Source: Aselliscus stoliczkanus
Taxonomy: Eukaryota; Chordata; Mammalia; Chiroptera; Hipposideridae
Assembly (NCBI GenBank): GCA_033961575.1
Contig: CM066728.1
Coordinates: 98,656,852 to 98,720,851, forward strand
Direction: 5' to 3'
Length of the DNA stretch: 64,000 nt
Shown: piece after piece, positions 26,571-37,262 of the stretch
Numbering within the stretch: position 1 is the stretch's first letter
Layout: every line of letters begins with the position of its first letter
The notes under the pieces: model-generated
Told to the model about the DNA's origin: nothing
What the model saw: only the letters and a program-made list of their open reading frames with translations
The model's database searches: none
Made by a program: the position numbers and the translations under genes

Positions 26571-26697
26571 ATTTTTTTTTTAATTAAAGTTTATTGGGGT
26601 AACAATGGTTAGTACATAGGTTTCAAGTGTACAGTTCTGTAATACATCATCTATATATCACATTGTGTGTTTACCACCCAGAGTCAGTTCTCCTTTG
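26571..26697 (-). mobile_element. nested LINE-1 3' end, antisense
   Basis: A T-rich start and the TTATTGGGGTAACAATGGTT / CACCCAGAGTCAGTTCTCC 3' UTR of another L1 subfamily interrupt the older L1. The host sequence resumes at 26698 (CTCATTTTTAATTGGGTTAT). A TCATTTTa-like word on both sides may be the target duplication. Confidence 0.75.
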
Positions 26698-26739
26698 CTC
26701 ATTTTTAATTGGGTTATTTAGGGATCTTTTTGTTATATT

Positions 26740-26929
26740 TCTGTTATGTATGTATGTATGTAAGTGTGTATGTATGATATATGTATATGCTTTGTTTTAT
26801 ATATGTAAATATGTATGCTTTATTTTATATATGTAAATATGTATACATATATATATATGATTTTTTATATATATAAAAAAATACACACACACACACGTGT
26901 GCACACACACATGGGCACACACACACACA
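26740..26929. repeat. (TATG)n, (AT)n and (CA)n composite low-complexity tract
   Basis: TATG repeats give way to an imperfect duplicated unit with GTTTTATATATGTAAATATG, then AT, then an interrupted CA repeat that ends exactly at the left terminus of the MITE. Confidence 0.85.
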
Positions 26930-27155
26930 CAGTGCCAAAAAAAAGTACAAACATTTTAAGAAAGGAAAACTATTACAATTGTAATACTCAATAAATACCA
27001 ATATCAAAAGATGAATACAAGTCACGTTTGACTTCTGCAATTACAAGAGGTGTTCAAAGTGGTTACCATCAGCATCCAGACACTTCTGATTATGGCGAAC
27101 TGCAACTTGAGCAATGTTAACTAAAGTGCACTTGTATACATTTGTTGGCACCCCT

Positions 27156-27156
<1 letters not shown>
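26930..27156. mobile_element. Tc1/mariner-like MITE with CAG...GGCAC termini
   Basis: It begins CAGTGCCAAAAAAAAG and ends TTTGTTGGCACCCCTG, imperfect inverted termini (CAG-GTGCCAA core). The element is about 227 bp with no transposase frame. I remember similar CAGGGGTGCCAA-ended short elements, but not a secure family name. It sits inside the antisense L1 and is flanked by CA repeats on the left and TG repeats on the right. Confidence 0.6.

Positions 27157-27196
<40 letters not shown>
27157..27196. repeat. (TG)n microsatellite
   Basis: Perfect GT run immediately after the right end of the MITE and mirrored by the CA run on its left. Confidence 0.9.
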
Positions 27197-28084
27197 TCAG
27201 TTGTAGGATGTTTTTGGGTATTTTGGATGTTTCTTTATCAAATATGCAGTTTGCAAATATTTTCTCCCATTCTACAGGTTGCCTTTGTTGTTGATGGTTT
27301 CCTTTGTTTCGCAGAACTTTTTAGTTTTATACTAGTCCCACTTTTTATTTTGTTCCTTTTGTTGCCTTTGTATTTTGCATCATATCGATCAAATCATTGC
27401 CACGACCAAGAGCAAGGAAGGAGATTGTCACCTATGCTTTCTTTTAGAAGTTGTACTGTTTCAGGTTTTAGGTTAAAGTTTCAGTCCATTTTGTGTTAAT
27501 TTTTGCATTTGGTATGAGATAGGGGCCTAGTTTCATTCTTTTGCATGTGAATGTTGGTTTTTTCCAACATAATTAATTGAAGAGGCTATGTTCTTCTCAT
27601 TGTACCCTGGTATCTTTGTCGAAAATTTGTGACAATATACACATAGGTTTATTTCTGTACTCTTTATTTTGTTTTGTTGGTTGATATATCTGTTTTCATG
27701 CTAATACCGTACTGTTTTGTTTACTGGACTTTGTAATATAGCATAAAATTAGGGTGTGTGCTGCCTCAAGCTTGTTCTTCTTTCTCAAGATTTATTTGGC
27801 TATTTGGGGTCTTTTGTGGCTCCATAGGAATTTTAGGATTATGTTTTTTCTATTTCTGTGAAAAATGCCATTGGAACTTAGGTAGGGATTGAACTGTATC
27901 TATACATCACTTTGGATAGTATGGACAATTTAACAGTATTGATTCTGCCAATCTATGACCACAGAATATCTCTCCATTTATTTATGTTTTTTGTTTTTTA
28001 TTTTTCCAATGTCTTTCATCAGTGTTTTATAGTCTCATTGTACAGACCTTTCACCTCGTTGGTTAAATTTATTCCTCAGTGTTT

Positions 28085-28095
28085 CATGTTTTCAT

Positions 28096-28142
<47 letters not shown>

Positions 28143-28252
28143 TTCATTCATTCATTTTTGAGGGCAGTATCACTGTCCCTCGTATGTGGGATCCAAACCG
28201 GGGCCGCTGGCTTCCCAAGCCAGCGATTAACCCCCACGCCACTCGGCTGGCC
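28085..28252 (-). mobile_element. short-form SINE, family B, with (TTTA)n tail
   Basis: The tRNA-like head is at the right (CCGGGGCC / GCCGAGTGGCG region on the minus strand). The junction ACTGCCCTCAAAA is followed by a tail that has become a tetranucleotide repeat, TTTA on the plus strand (about 28093-28142). A 10-bp direct repeat, CTCAGTGTTT, flanks it (28075-28084, 28253-28262), placing the insertion inside the old L1. Confidence 0.9.
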
Positions 28253-28600
28253 CTCAGTGTTTAATATTTTTGATGCTATTTTAAATGGTATTGTTTTCTG
28301 GTATCTATTTTAAAAGTTATTATTTCTAATTATTGTATACAATCACAACTAAATTTTATATATTAATTTTACCCTGCACCATTATGGAATTCATTTATTA
28401 ATTCTAGTAGTTTTTTAATAGAGTTCTTAGAGTTTTCTATATAGGATATTATATTATCTGCAAGGGGAAACAATTTTACTTCTTCCCATCCAATTTGGAT
28501 GACTTTTTGTTTTTTCTTTTTCTTGACCAATTTCTGTGGTTAGGTCTTCCAGTACCATGTTACATAAAAGTGGCTGGTGAAGATCATTGCTCCTCTGATG

Positions 28601-29705
28601 GGATTAATTCCACTGCTATGTCTTTGAGTTTCTTGATCCTTTCTTTTACTTGATATGGTCTGAAGTTGAACCCCTCCACTGATTTTTTCAACTACTGTTT
28701 TCCTAAGATTTGACTTCTGTTTGGTACTTTTAAATATTTTCTATCACTTTGTTGATGTTTCACTTTATTCATGCAGTGCTCTCTTGACTTAGGTGAACAT
28801 CTTTATGACTCTGACTTTGAACTCTCTATTGGGTAAATCACATACCTCCATTTCATTCAGAATGATTTATTTTGTTCTTTTGTTTAAAATATATTTTTTG
28901 TTTCTTCATTTTCCTTGACTCTGTGTGTTTGTGTCTACATATTATAAAACATATCAACCTCTCCTTGTTTAAAAAAGCAGTTTTATATAAAAATAAACTT
29001 CATTTATATAAAAATAATCACCCTGGCCTGAGCTCCTGGTTGCTTCTCAAGTCTTTGTGATTGTCCAAACTACTGTCTTTATTCTTAGAGGATCCCAGCA
29101 GCTGAGTGTAAGGTAAGTCCTATCAATGCCTCAAGTGAGACGATGACAATCAACAACTAGATGCAGGATGGTTAGAAGCCAGACCCTGTAAGCAACTGAG
29201 ACAGTATGTAGTCAAACCCTTCCAGGGAAAGTCTGTGAAATGGGCATTTTGCTGAGCTCTGCTAGGATAGCAGGTGGGTCCTCATACTCCTGTTAACAAG
29301 TGCTTCCTGGTTTGCTATAGTACCATGGGACTCATGAATGCAAACCCCACCAGCTATCTGATTTTAGTGATTTGGACGCCCATCCCTCAGCTGGCAGCCT
29401 TAAAAGTCAGGGTGCTAGATTTGGGGTCCAAACTCTTCACTCCTCAGGGAAAAGCTAGGAGTTATGGGTTCCCTCCGAATTATATGGCATTGTGCTGTGG
29501 GTGGAGTTTATGGCAGTATATGTCTCAGCCCTTCTACCCGTTTTGATGTCGGTATTTTCTCAGTTGCTTGATATGTAAGAGTCACTCAACTAGTTTCTGG
29601 ATTTATCTCAGAGGGAATTACTTTGTGTGTATCTGTATATTCAGTGTGTCCATGGGAGGAGCGAAATTCAGGAGCCTCCAATATCATCTTCTTGGTCTAG
29701 AGTCT
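28601..29705 (-). mobile_element. LINE-1 5' UTR region, antisense
   Basis: On the minus strand this reads from the right as CTCTAGACCAAGAAGATG, CCTCCCATGGACACACTGAA, AATCCAGAAACTAGTTGAGT and CTCTTACATATCAAGCAACT. This is the promoter/5' UTR start of laurasiatherian-type L1 as I remember it. It lies directly beside a reverse-transcriptase remnant with no ORF1 between. Either one L1 lost its ORF1 and N-terminal ORF2, or two L1 copies abut. The plus-strand 90-codon frame at 29274-29546 is incidental. Confidence 0.6.
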
Positions 29706-29722
29706 GAGTAGAGTTTTGTGCT

Positions 29723-29723
29723 T

Positions 29724-29758
<35 letters not shown>
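29723..29758. repeat. (TTG)n microsatellite
   Basis: About twelve TTG/TGT units next to the 5' end of the L1. Confidence 0.9.
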
Positions 29759-30582
29759 AATGCAGTCTTTAGAGAGTGAGAAGTTAAGCTATAGTCCCAT
29801 GTTCACATATCTAGTAAGTTGCTATTCTCTAACTATGTTACCTGTAACTTCCCCTTAGTAGTACATAGCTTCCATAGCTACATAGCTGTCAGCTATGAAT
29901 TGTTGCTTTAGAGGCTATCTGAGACTCATGCTACTTTTAAAATTTCACAATGAATTGAAATATTTTTATTTTTATTATAAAGTGGCCAAATTAATTATAT
30001 TATTGATTTTCAGATTAATCAGTACATTAATGCTGTTGATTATTTCTCCACATACAGATTAGTTCTGATATATGACATTTTCATTATTGGGCTGGGAAAC
30101 AAAAAAATAATGTGTTTATAAGTTGTCTTCTTTTAAAGTGGTTTAAAATATGGTCATGGTGTAGATATATAAAGCGATTATATGTATAATACACAAGAAA
30201 ACAAACATTTTTTCCTTGGGATTCATAAAAATGATTGAAAATATATATGATAACTATATATTTGTTAGTCATCTATCTTTGATGTCAAAGACCTGAGGTC
30301 CCATTTTTGCTTATGACAATGCATTTAAATTGGGATGGCTTCCTGTATACAGTTTCCCCCATCATAATATGTTAAAATTTTATTTCTTCCAAGCAGAAGA
30401 CATAATTCATTTTTTAAGCCCTTCAAATTGTTTCTCAGGTGATTTTGTATGTTTGGCCTTTTCCAAAGTAACATTGCTTTCGGCATTTACAAAATATGAA
30501 GAGTTTCAGCTTCTTTTCCTCTCATCTTAAATAACAACATAGTGCATTAAGGAGAAAAATTAATCTACATCATATGCCATGC
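29759..30582. other. AT-rich unique-looking sequence
   Basis: No coding gene or known repeat. The 66-codon frame at 30330-30530 is not supported as a gene. Confidence 0.4.
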
Positions 30583-30596
30583 AAAAGTGAGCAATT

Positions 30597-30703
30597 AGGG
30601 CCTGCCAAGTGGCGCAGTGGTTAAGCGCTGGCCTTGGAAGCCAGCGGCCCCGGTTCGGTCCCACATATGAGGGCCAGTGACACTGCCCTCAAAAAAAAAA
30701 AAG
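30597..30703 (+). mobile_element. short-form SINE, family B, plus orientation
   Basis: The cleanest copy in the window. It has an A-box region (AAGTGGCGCAGTGGTTAAGC), a B-box region (GGTTCGGTCCC) and the junction GGGCCAGTGACACTGCCCTC, followed immediately by a poly-A tail. A perfect 14-bp target duplication AAAAGTGAGCAATT lies at 30583-30596 and 30704-30717. The near-consensus sequence and perfect duplication suggest a relatively recent insertion. Confidence 0.95.
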
Positions 30704-30913
30704 AAAAGTGAGCAATTGACACTATATTTTTGTGTTAAGAGAGACTTTAGCTCGATATTCCTGAAAAATTGGAAGGGACTGTCATGTATGTCCAAGACAT
30801 GTTTATAGAAGACTTACAATGTATATAGTTAGGTTTCCAACTGACCTGTAGCAATCCTCACCAAGAAAGAGAGAGGTAGGAAGCCTCTTTTCTCCTTTTG
30901 TCAAGCTATTCTG

Positions 30914-30967
30914 TGGTGTGTGTGTGTGTGTGTGTGTTTGTGTGTTTGTGTGTGTGTGTGTGTGTGT
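30914..30967. repeat. (TG)n microsatellite
   Basis: GT run with two GTTT interruptions. Confidence 0.9.
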
Positions 30968-33374
30968 TATTTTCACTTTAACTGCATTCCCGAGATTTAT
31001 TTTATTTTTGTCTAATTTAAGCTCCCTGAAAGAATACTAATTGATGGAAGTGAAAAAGAGTGTATGTAAAACTTCCTATTTTTGTCTATATTTTGCATTG
31101 AAAATACCAAGAGATGTAGAAATTGATAAAACTCAGAAGTAGCAAAGCTGTTTTTTGAAGTCTCAAGCACAAAAAGTAATAAACTTTAGTGAACACTGTG
31201 GGATTTGTTCAATCCCTATGCCCCTATAAGATTTGAAGAGAGGTGATATATTAATAATATTCCTCAAATCTCTCACATACATTGTAGGCTTTCCAAGAGT
31301 TATATAGGAGTTTGGATCAATTTATGATATAATATGGAGCAGAAACATTCTCTCCTTTCTTGTCCCTAATCCCTGCTCCCAAGCTCAGCAATAGTCCTCT
31401 GTGTCAGTAGAATAAAAAACTCTAGAGAGGAAAACATTACGGTAACATAAAGAATCCTGGGTTCTGGTTCTTGGTTCTACAAAGAGGTATGACAGCCTTA
31501 CATGAAAACATCAAACGGTGTTTGATGTAATGAAAGGTAAAACCTGCAGAATGTAAACAGCTTCTGTCTGTAATAGTAACCTCCTTCATGTTGCTCAGGA
31601 TATTTATCACCTCTATTCAGTAAATACACCATAGCTGTTGCTCACCTGATGTAACTACAAAGAAATGTGTAAGTGGGAACTGTTACTGATAGCAAGCCAA
31701 CAAGCCAGCACCTACTCTTAGAAAAATTTATCATCATGTCTTTTTATTCTGATTTCATAATAACACTATGCTTTTGTTTGTTGTTATTTTTTGGTCTTTT
31801 TATCTCATCTTAATAGGTCCAGTACAATTCTATCAGAAGTCCAAAGGGCATTACTTATATTTTAGTTTTCTATCTATAAAGCATGCCTATTTATATTATC
31901 AGTAACTCACTCACCTCCAACATAGTGATATCATATGTCTGATCAATTTTTGTATTGAAAGAGCATCTGTTTCTTTTCATGGAGAGACAGAGACATACCA
32001 TGATTTCTGATTATTGAGAAATTAAGCAGTTTTTAGAAAGGAAAAAATTACATTAGCTGAAGCTCAAAAATACACAGGCTATCATATGAAACATCCTCAT
32101 AGATTAATAGAATGTTTATATATCTATAAATCAGATGACTGGCTTCATAAAAATCTGGTCCAAAATGTTAACCTCAAATAAATTCTCTCATTTATATTGC
32201 AATTATAAAGAAACCAAGAAACTAATTGTTAAAACCACAACAGATTCTAAGCAATGGTTTCCTTGGAAAATTGTGGGTGTTTTTCTTCAGTATCTTATCA
32301 TTCTGAAGAAGAAATGAATCATACACAGCCTTCAGTAAACTGAGATGGAAAAGCTTTTAGAAATACTATTAGCATCTACAGAGTTTAAAACCTTTTAGAA
32401 AACTTTACAAGACTAAGATACAAAATGGAATATTGTTTTCTAGGTTATTTGACTTCACTTCTCAAGACAGCCATAATAGGCATTTAGTAAATATTTGGGA
32501 ATAAATGAATGAAAAAGTAAAAAAGTGAGTAATTCCAAATAATGAAGATCTTTTGAAGAATATTTCCTAATTATGAAATTCACTAAAGTAGAATTTGAAA
32601 AACAGTATTTTTAGAAAATATTATTAAAGATACCACACATGGGACTGAAGAAGCTGGAGTTGATAACTTAAGGAAGACTGACAAAAAAAATAAAGAAAGA
32701 AAGAAAACATTTTTCTTAAGTGTGCTAATGCTTTCTTTGTGTACATATGATGTTCAAATATCACCCCAATATTTGTTAAAAAATAGTCTTATAAGTATAA
32801 ATATTGTCCAGACTAAACATATTTTAATGTATTTCCTTCTTGTGTGTGTTTAAAATAAAAGAGTTGAACAAACATCCTTGAATACCCAAAACACACGTTC
32901 ATGTATTTGGAGAATATAGGTAACTAATAATTATGATATCAGTTTATATTTTAAGGAATGCCAACACATTATTAAGATAAATTATTTCTATGTGTATATG
33001 TATCTATGTATATCTCTCATTCATCTGTTCTTTATCTTAAAAGAAAAATAAATGCATAATAATATCCTGATACCAGCCATCTGTTTTTCTTCATCTGTTT
33101 TTTAAGGACCCTGCAGTCTTGTGAATATTTTCACAAATATCATTCAATTATATTTTCACATTTCAAAATTAGTCAGATTATGTTTTTTCAGTGACATTTA
33201 CCTCATTTTTCACTTTTCATGTTCTCTGGATCCAATGTGTTTTAGGGTTATGTTCTCTAAGTCTCTTCCTCATGAATCATTAGCTTCATCTGTTCTTTCT
33301 CTTCATTCTACAAATTAGTCCAATTAGTTTTTCTTTTTTAAAAAAACTACCCTAAATTAAACATTTATAAGCAT
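30968..33374. other. AT-rich unique-looking sequence
   Basis: No coding gene or RNA gene recognised. Short chance frames only. Confidence 0.4.
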
Positions 33375-33562
33375 CACTAACATTCATTGAACACTTGCAG
33401 TGTGTAAAGCATTTACCCTGAATGAACTCAATCTTCACAGCAATCTTATGAGATGTGTATAATCCTATCTTCTTTGACTGATTGAGTTACAGAGAACTTA
33501 AATAATGTTCACAAACTTAAAATGGTCAGAGCTGGGACTTCAATCCAGGCTCATGTGCATTT
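33375..33562 (+). mobile_element. MIR SINE, sense
   Basis: Ancient mammalian MIR order: CATTCATTGAACACTTGCAG, TGAACTCAATCTTCACAGCA, ATCTTATGAGATGTGTATAA, then TGGTCAGAGCTGGGACTTCA and ATCCAGGC. Highly diverged, as expected for this old element. Confidence 0.85.
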
Positions 33563-33606
33563 TTTTTTTTGTTTCTTGGACCACTTTAGCTCTGTTTTAT
33601 TAAGGT

Positions 33607-33634
33607 AAAAAATAAATAAATAAATAAATAAATA
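33607..33634. repeat. (AAAT)n microsatellite
   Basis: About six AAAT units. Confidence 0.85.
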
Positions 33635-33669
33635 AGCCTTTATGATTCCTTTCCAGACTGTTATTTTTA

Positions 33670-34220
33670 TATTATAGTATAAAAGTTTACCAGAAACTCA
33701 GTGGCTTACACAAGAAACATTTATTATGTCACAGTACCTATGGGTCAGGAGTCTGGACACAGCTTGATCACTTTCTTGACTCAGGAATCACAAAGTTGCA
33801 ATGGAAGTGTCACAGAACTTTGTTTCTCAACCTCTGTGTCCTCCTCCAAGCACAGGTACCCGTAGTTTGCTAATTTTCCTTCCGTGCGGTTGTAGGGCTC
33901 AGGACACCACTTTCTTGCTGGCTCTCAACTGGGGATCGTCCTCTGCTCCTAGAGGCCCTATTAGTCCATTATTTCCCTTGCACGTGGTGCTTCAATGACC
34001 CCTTCACAACACAGCATCTTACTTCTTCCAAGCCAGAAAAAAGATTTTCCCTCTCCCATCTGCTAAGAACAAGTTTTATATACAGTAACCTAATTACAGA
34101 AGTAACATCTCATCATTTCCGCCATATTCTCTTGGCTAGAAAAAGCACAGGAACTCAGGGAGAGGACTGTATGAAAGGGGAACTCAGTGGGATCGCCTTA
34201 GAATTAATTCTGCCTAACAC
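33670..34220. repeat. ancient dispersed repeat remnant, possibly LTR-derived
   Basis: Words such as CAGTGGCTTACACAAGAAAC, TGGGTCAGGAGTCTGGACAC and CATTTCCGCCATATTCTCTT recall a common old mammalian interspersed repeat whose family name I cannot assign. No coding potential. Confidence 0.45.
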
Positions 34221-34512
34221 ACGGACCTCTCTATCTTCTAAAGCGTTGGGCTTTCTTTCTTGTTCCCTTCTTCCTCCTGCTTCTCAAAGGAAGAGTCTCT
34301 ATTTGGAGTCCCGACGTTTATCAACTTCTCTGTTAGTGAGTTTCATCATGCTTAAACTTGATACCTAGTCTCAGTTTGGTAGCATGTTCTATTTGTTTTT
34401 AATCTATACTCTATTTAACCTTCCCCTAGCCTTAATTTATGTCATACTATTTGACCACCCTATAGAATTGATTATCAAGGTTAATTTTATGCTAAATTGA
34501 ATACTAAGTATT
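34221..34512. other. unique-looking sequence
   Basis: Nothing recognised. Confidence 0.4.
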
Positions 34513-34524
34513 CAGCCTGGAATA

Positions 34525-34989
34525 AATAAATATATATATATATTTTAAATTGTGGAATTAGGGGAGGGGAGCAGCATTGGGGAATCAGGGAAGGGGAACA
34601 GACAAGTTGCTATTCTTTTGTTCCTCAGTCTAGTTGTGGAGGACGTTGTTTCACCGGCCCATGTTGGTATCATCATTGCACTCTTTTCGGGCGAGGCAGA
34701 TCTGTCGCTGGCCTGTGGAAGGCCACTCACAGCTGCTCTTGGCAGCTCACACCAGCTGCCCGCCACTCACGCTGGCTGCCCGCCACTCACTGTAGCCTAT
34801 GGCAGCCCACTGCAGCAGGGGCTGCAGCCTACACTGTCCCCGGGGACTCACAACAGCCCACCTCCAGGTGGAGCTGTTGTTCACCATCTTAGCTGTAGAG
34901 GGCAGTGTCACTGGCTCTCATATGTGGGATATGAACCGGGTCCGCTGGCATCCCAAGCCAGCACTTAACCAACGTACCATTGGCTGGCC
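34525..34989 (-). mobile_element. full-length SINE, family B
   Basis: Long-form copy with head, GGGCAGTGTCACTGGC junction (plus-strand view), GGCTGC-rich body and GGGGAACAG-type 3' part. The tail has decayed to ATATAT. A perfect 12-bp target duplication CAGCCTGGAATA lies at 34513-34524 and 34990-35001. The two overlapping frames (34545-34766 minus, 34552-34968 plus) are SINE-derived and not genes. Confidence 0.9.
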
Positions 34990-35001
34990 CAGCCTGGAAT
35001 A

Positions 35002-36162
35002 TCTTAACTTCTCAGTTTTATTTGAAAATCCTCATTTCTTTTGTTCTGCTCTATCTACCTTTCTACAACTCCTTCTCAGTTTCATTTACTAGCATCCTGG
35101 TATGCCAATACACTTAGGTTTCGTTCCCAAGATTCTATGGTGTTTCATTCACTCTTTCTACTTCCTTCGAACGTTCCACATGCCAGAATTCCTAAAATTC
35201 AAGCTCTAAATCTAGATGTTTTAAAATCCCATGGCAGATCTCATCCCAAATCCAGTTCAGCATCTTTCTATTTTTCTCCCCACCAGCTACTCCTCTCCTA
35301 TAATATTTTATGACTAGCTTCTATTTCCAGAGGTAGATTTAAAAAAAAACAAAAAACAAACAAACAAAAAAACACAAAACAGAAAAACATAAAACCTCCC
35401 CTGTCTTTTTTTTTGTATTGTCTTTTTTTCTATTTATCTTCTTTGTAAATCCATAAGGATATGAAATGCAATCGTTTTACTACAGAAATGGCCCTGCAAT
35501 CTGCTTCCATCTCATTCTGCCACTTTTCTTGTCCTCATAAACTTTTACTTAGTATATGTAAATGCTACCTTTAAAAACGTTAGAATTTTTACCACATGTA
35601 AATATTTAATTTTATTTTTAGACATGACCAAAACTCTTCCACAACCATCATGTATTGGATGTATGGCTTTTTAAGGACTATGTATTGGCAAGATACATCC
35701 ATGAGTTAGCTTTTAATAAATAAGTGTTGAACAAATAAACAAATTCCTACATAAACTCCTAATTTACAAGTAATACCTGATAAGTCTTATACAAATAATA
35801 TTTAGAAACATAAATTATTAGTTCCAATTGAAACCATTTGACAATAACTAATAACCATGTATGAACAGTAGTATAGCTGTAAAGCTTACTCACATGTTTT
35901 AGAAACAAAAGATAACAAATGGATTTGGTAAGGTAGAATCAATCGCTTAAGCCTGAAATAGAAATTTAGAATTTATAGAGTTTGTGGGCTTCTACATTTT
36001 GTGCTTGAAGATAGTATGTGGAAAGCAATGTTTATTAAGCCTTTATTTACTTTATTTTTCTGTCTAAACCCAGCATCCCAACCTCCATTTCCTAATGTCA
36101 TTTATTAAGCCATAGTGACTCTATTCTTAGATTTGACACTCAAGCTTTTTCATGACAGTACA
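35002..36162. other. unique-looking sequence with an A-rich run
   Basis: A-rich tract at 35341-35395. No gene; chance frames only. Confidence 0.4.
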
Positions 36163-36164
36163 TA

Positions 36165-36244
36165 TTGGGTTGTGGGGAAAGCCATGACACATTTTTGCGA
36201 TGAAAAACAGAGAGAAATATGTCATGACTTTTCCGACAACCCAA
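36165..36244. mobile_element. 80-bp mariner MITE hairpin (MADE1-like organisation)
   Basis: The element is almost entirely an inverted repeat. The left arm begins TTGGGTTGTGGGGAAAGCCA and the right arm is the reverse complement of TTGGGTTGTCGGAAAAGTCA. About 24 of the first 28 terminal positions match. TA duplications flank it at 36163-36164 and 36245-36246. Exactly 80 bp is also the length of human MADE1, a mariner MITE of a different family that gave rise to microRNA hairpins. Whether this one is transcribed is unknown. Confidence 0.85.
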
Positions 36245-36246
36245 TA

Positions 36247-37198
36247 AATCTATTTTCAAATATACATATAGCCAGGAAACATGTTAAAATATTATACTTT
36301 ATTTACATTTATTACAGAAACACATTTTGGGAATCTGTTTATCAGATTAGAACTATTATAACCTTTCAAGGAGAGATCACAGGACAAGGTCATTTGTGAC
36401 CTTAGCTTAAATAAAGGCTTCTAAAAATTCAGTCTAATGTGTAGCATGAGGAAAGGGGATTGACGCAAGGTATTTTAGCAGAAGATGACTCACAATATAA
36501 TAGTAAGACAGAGACAATTATAGGTTTTCACAACTTGACAGATACTGGTGTAATGAGGTAAAAGGAGGAATATTTTTTCCTTTATTTTTGTCTAGGATCA
36601 GCCCTCTAGGATGCTCCAAAGGAATGACTTATTTTACATGGATAAACCTTGAGAATAAACTGGAAGTATCAGTCTATTTCATGTAAATTGCCTCCATAGT
36701 GTGATTGCAATTTTTGAATAGAAAACACACTGATTTTACACATACACGTATACACACAGACACATATTTTATTTTGTAGTCAATAGCCCTCTGGGTGCAC
36801 TCTTATTTTAATACAAAACAATAAAATACTGACAATTTATAAAAACTACTACCTTTTTATTGAATACCACTTTTTTGGTTATTTTTATAATTAAAAAAAT
36901 GACATTTGTGTGTTTGTGTTATGAGAAAATATATAATTCTTTGTTGGTAGACTTGGAGATATTACGTTTGACCTTTCATTTCACAGGAGTCCCTGAATGT
37001 GGGGACAAAGCCATCTGACCTCCTGTGACACCAATTAGACATTTCTATTGTATGAAATGTCTCATGTCAACCAGAAACTATATTTTCTCTACTTTTTTGT
37101 GCCCTTTAAAAGAATAATGTCCTTCCTAACAAAATGAGAAATAAGCACTGTGAAATGAATTGGTCACTTAAAAAAAGAAGCTTTTGATCCCCCCCAGG
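36247..37198. other. AT-rich unique-looking sequence
   Basis: No recognised feature. Confidence 0.4.
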
Positions 37199-37206
37199 TG
37201 TGTGTT

Positions 37207-37261
<55 letters not shown>

Positions 37262-37262
37262 A
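37199..37262. repeat. (TG)n microsatellite with TTTG interruptions
   Basis: GT run broken three times by TTTG. It produces spurious Cys/Val and Thr/His frames on the two strands. Confidence 0.9.

Larger units (their letters stand above)
25822..28600 (-). mobile_element. old LINE-1 (3' UTR to reverse transcriptase), antisense, interrupted
   Basis: Read on the minus strand from right to left, the L1 ORF2 product can be followed in pieces. Near 28420-28480 is the reverse-transcriptase active-site region, where the usual FADD reads LADN. Next comes the region around 27200-27960 after the RT core, then the C-terminal region around 26160-26560, and the 3' UTR near 25822-26150 (CATCAAGTTAATTAATATAT). 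Insertions inside it are an L1 tail (26571-26697), a MITE with flanking microsatellites (about 26740-27196) and a short SINE (28085-28252). The reading frame is heavily mutated and non-functional. The catalytic aspartate pair is lost. Confidence 0.8.

Noticed and set aside
28093..28150. Tetranucleotide array considered as CRISPR-like or satellite
   Set aside because: Pure TTTA units without spacers, derived from a SINE tail, in a mammalian genome.
30597..30670. Possible tRNA gene
   Set aside because: Has A- and B-box matches, but it is the head of a SINE with poly-A tail and target duplications, and the same head recurs seven times.
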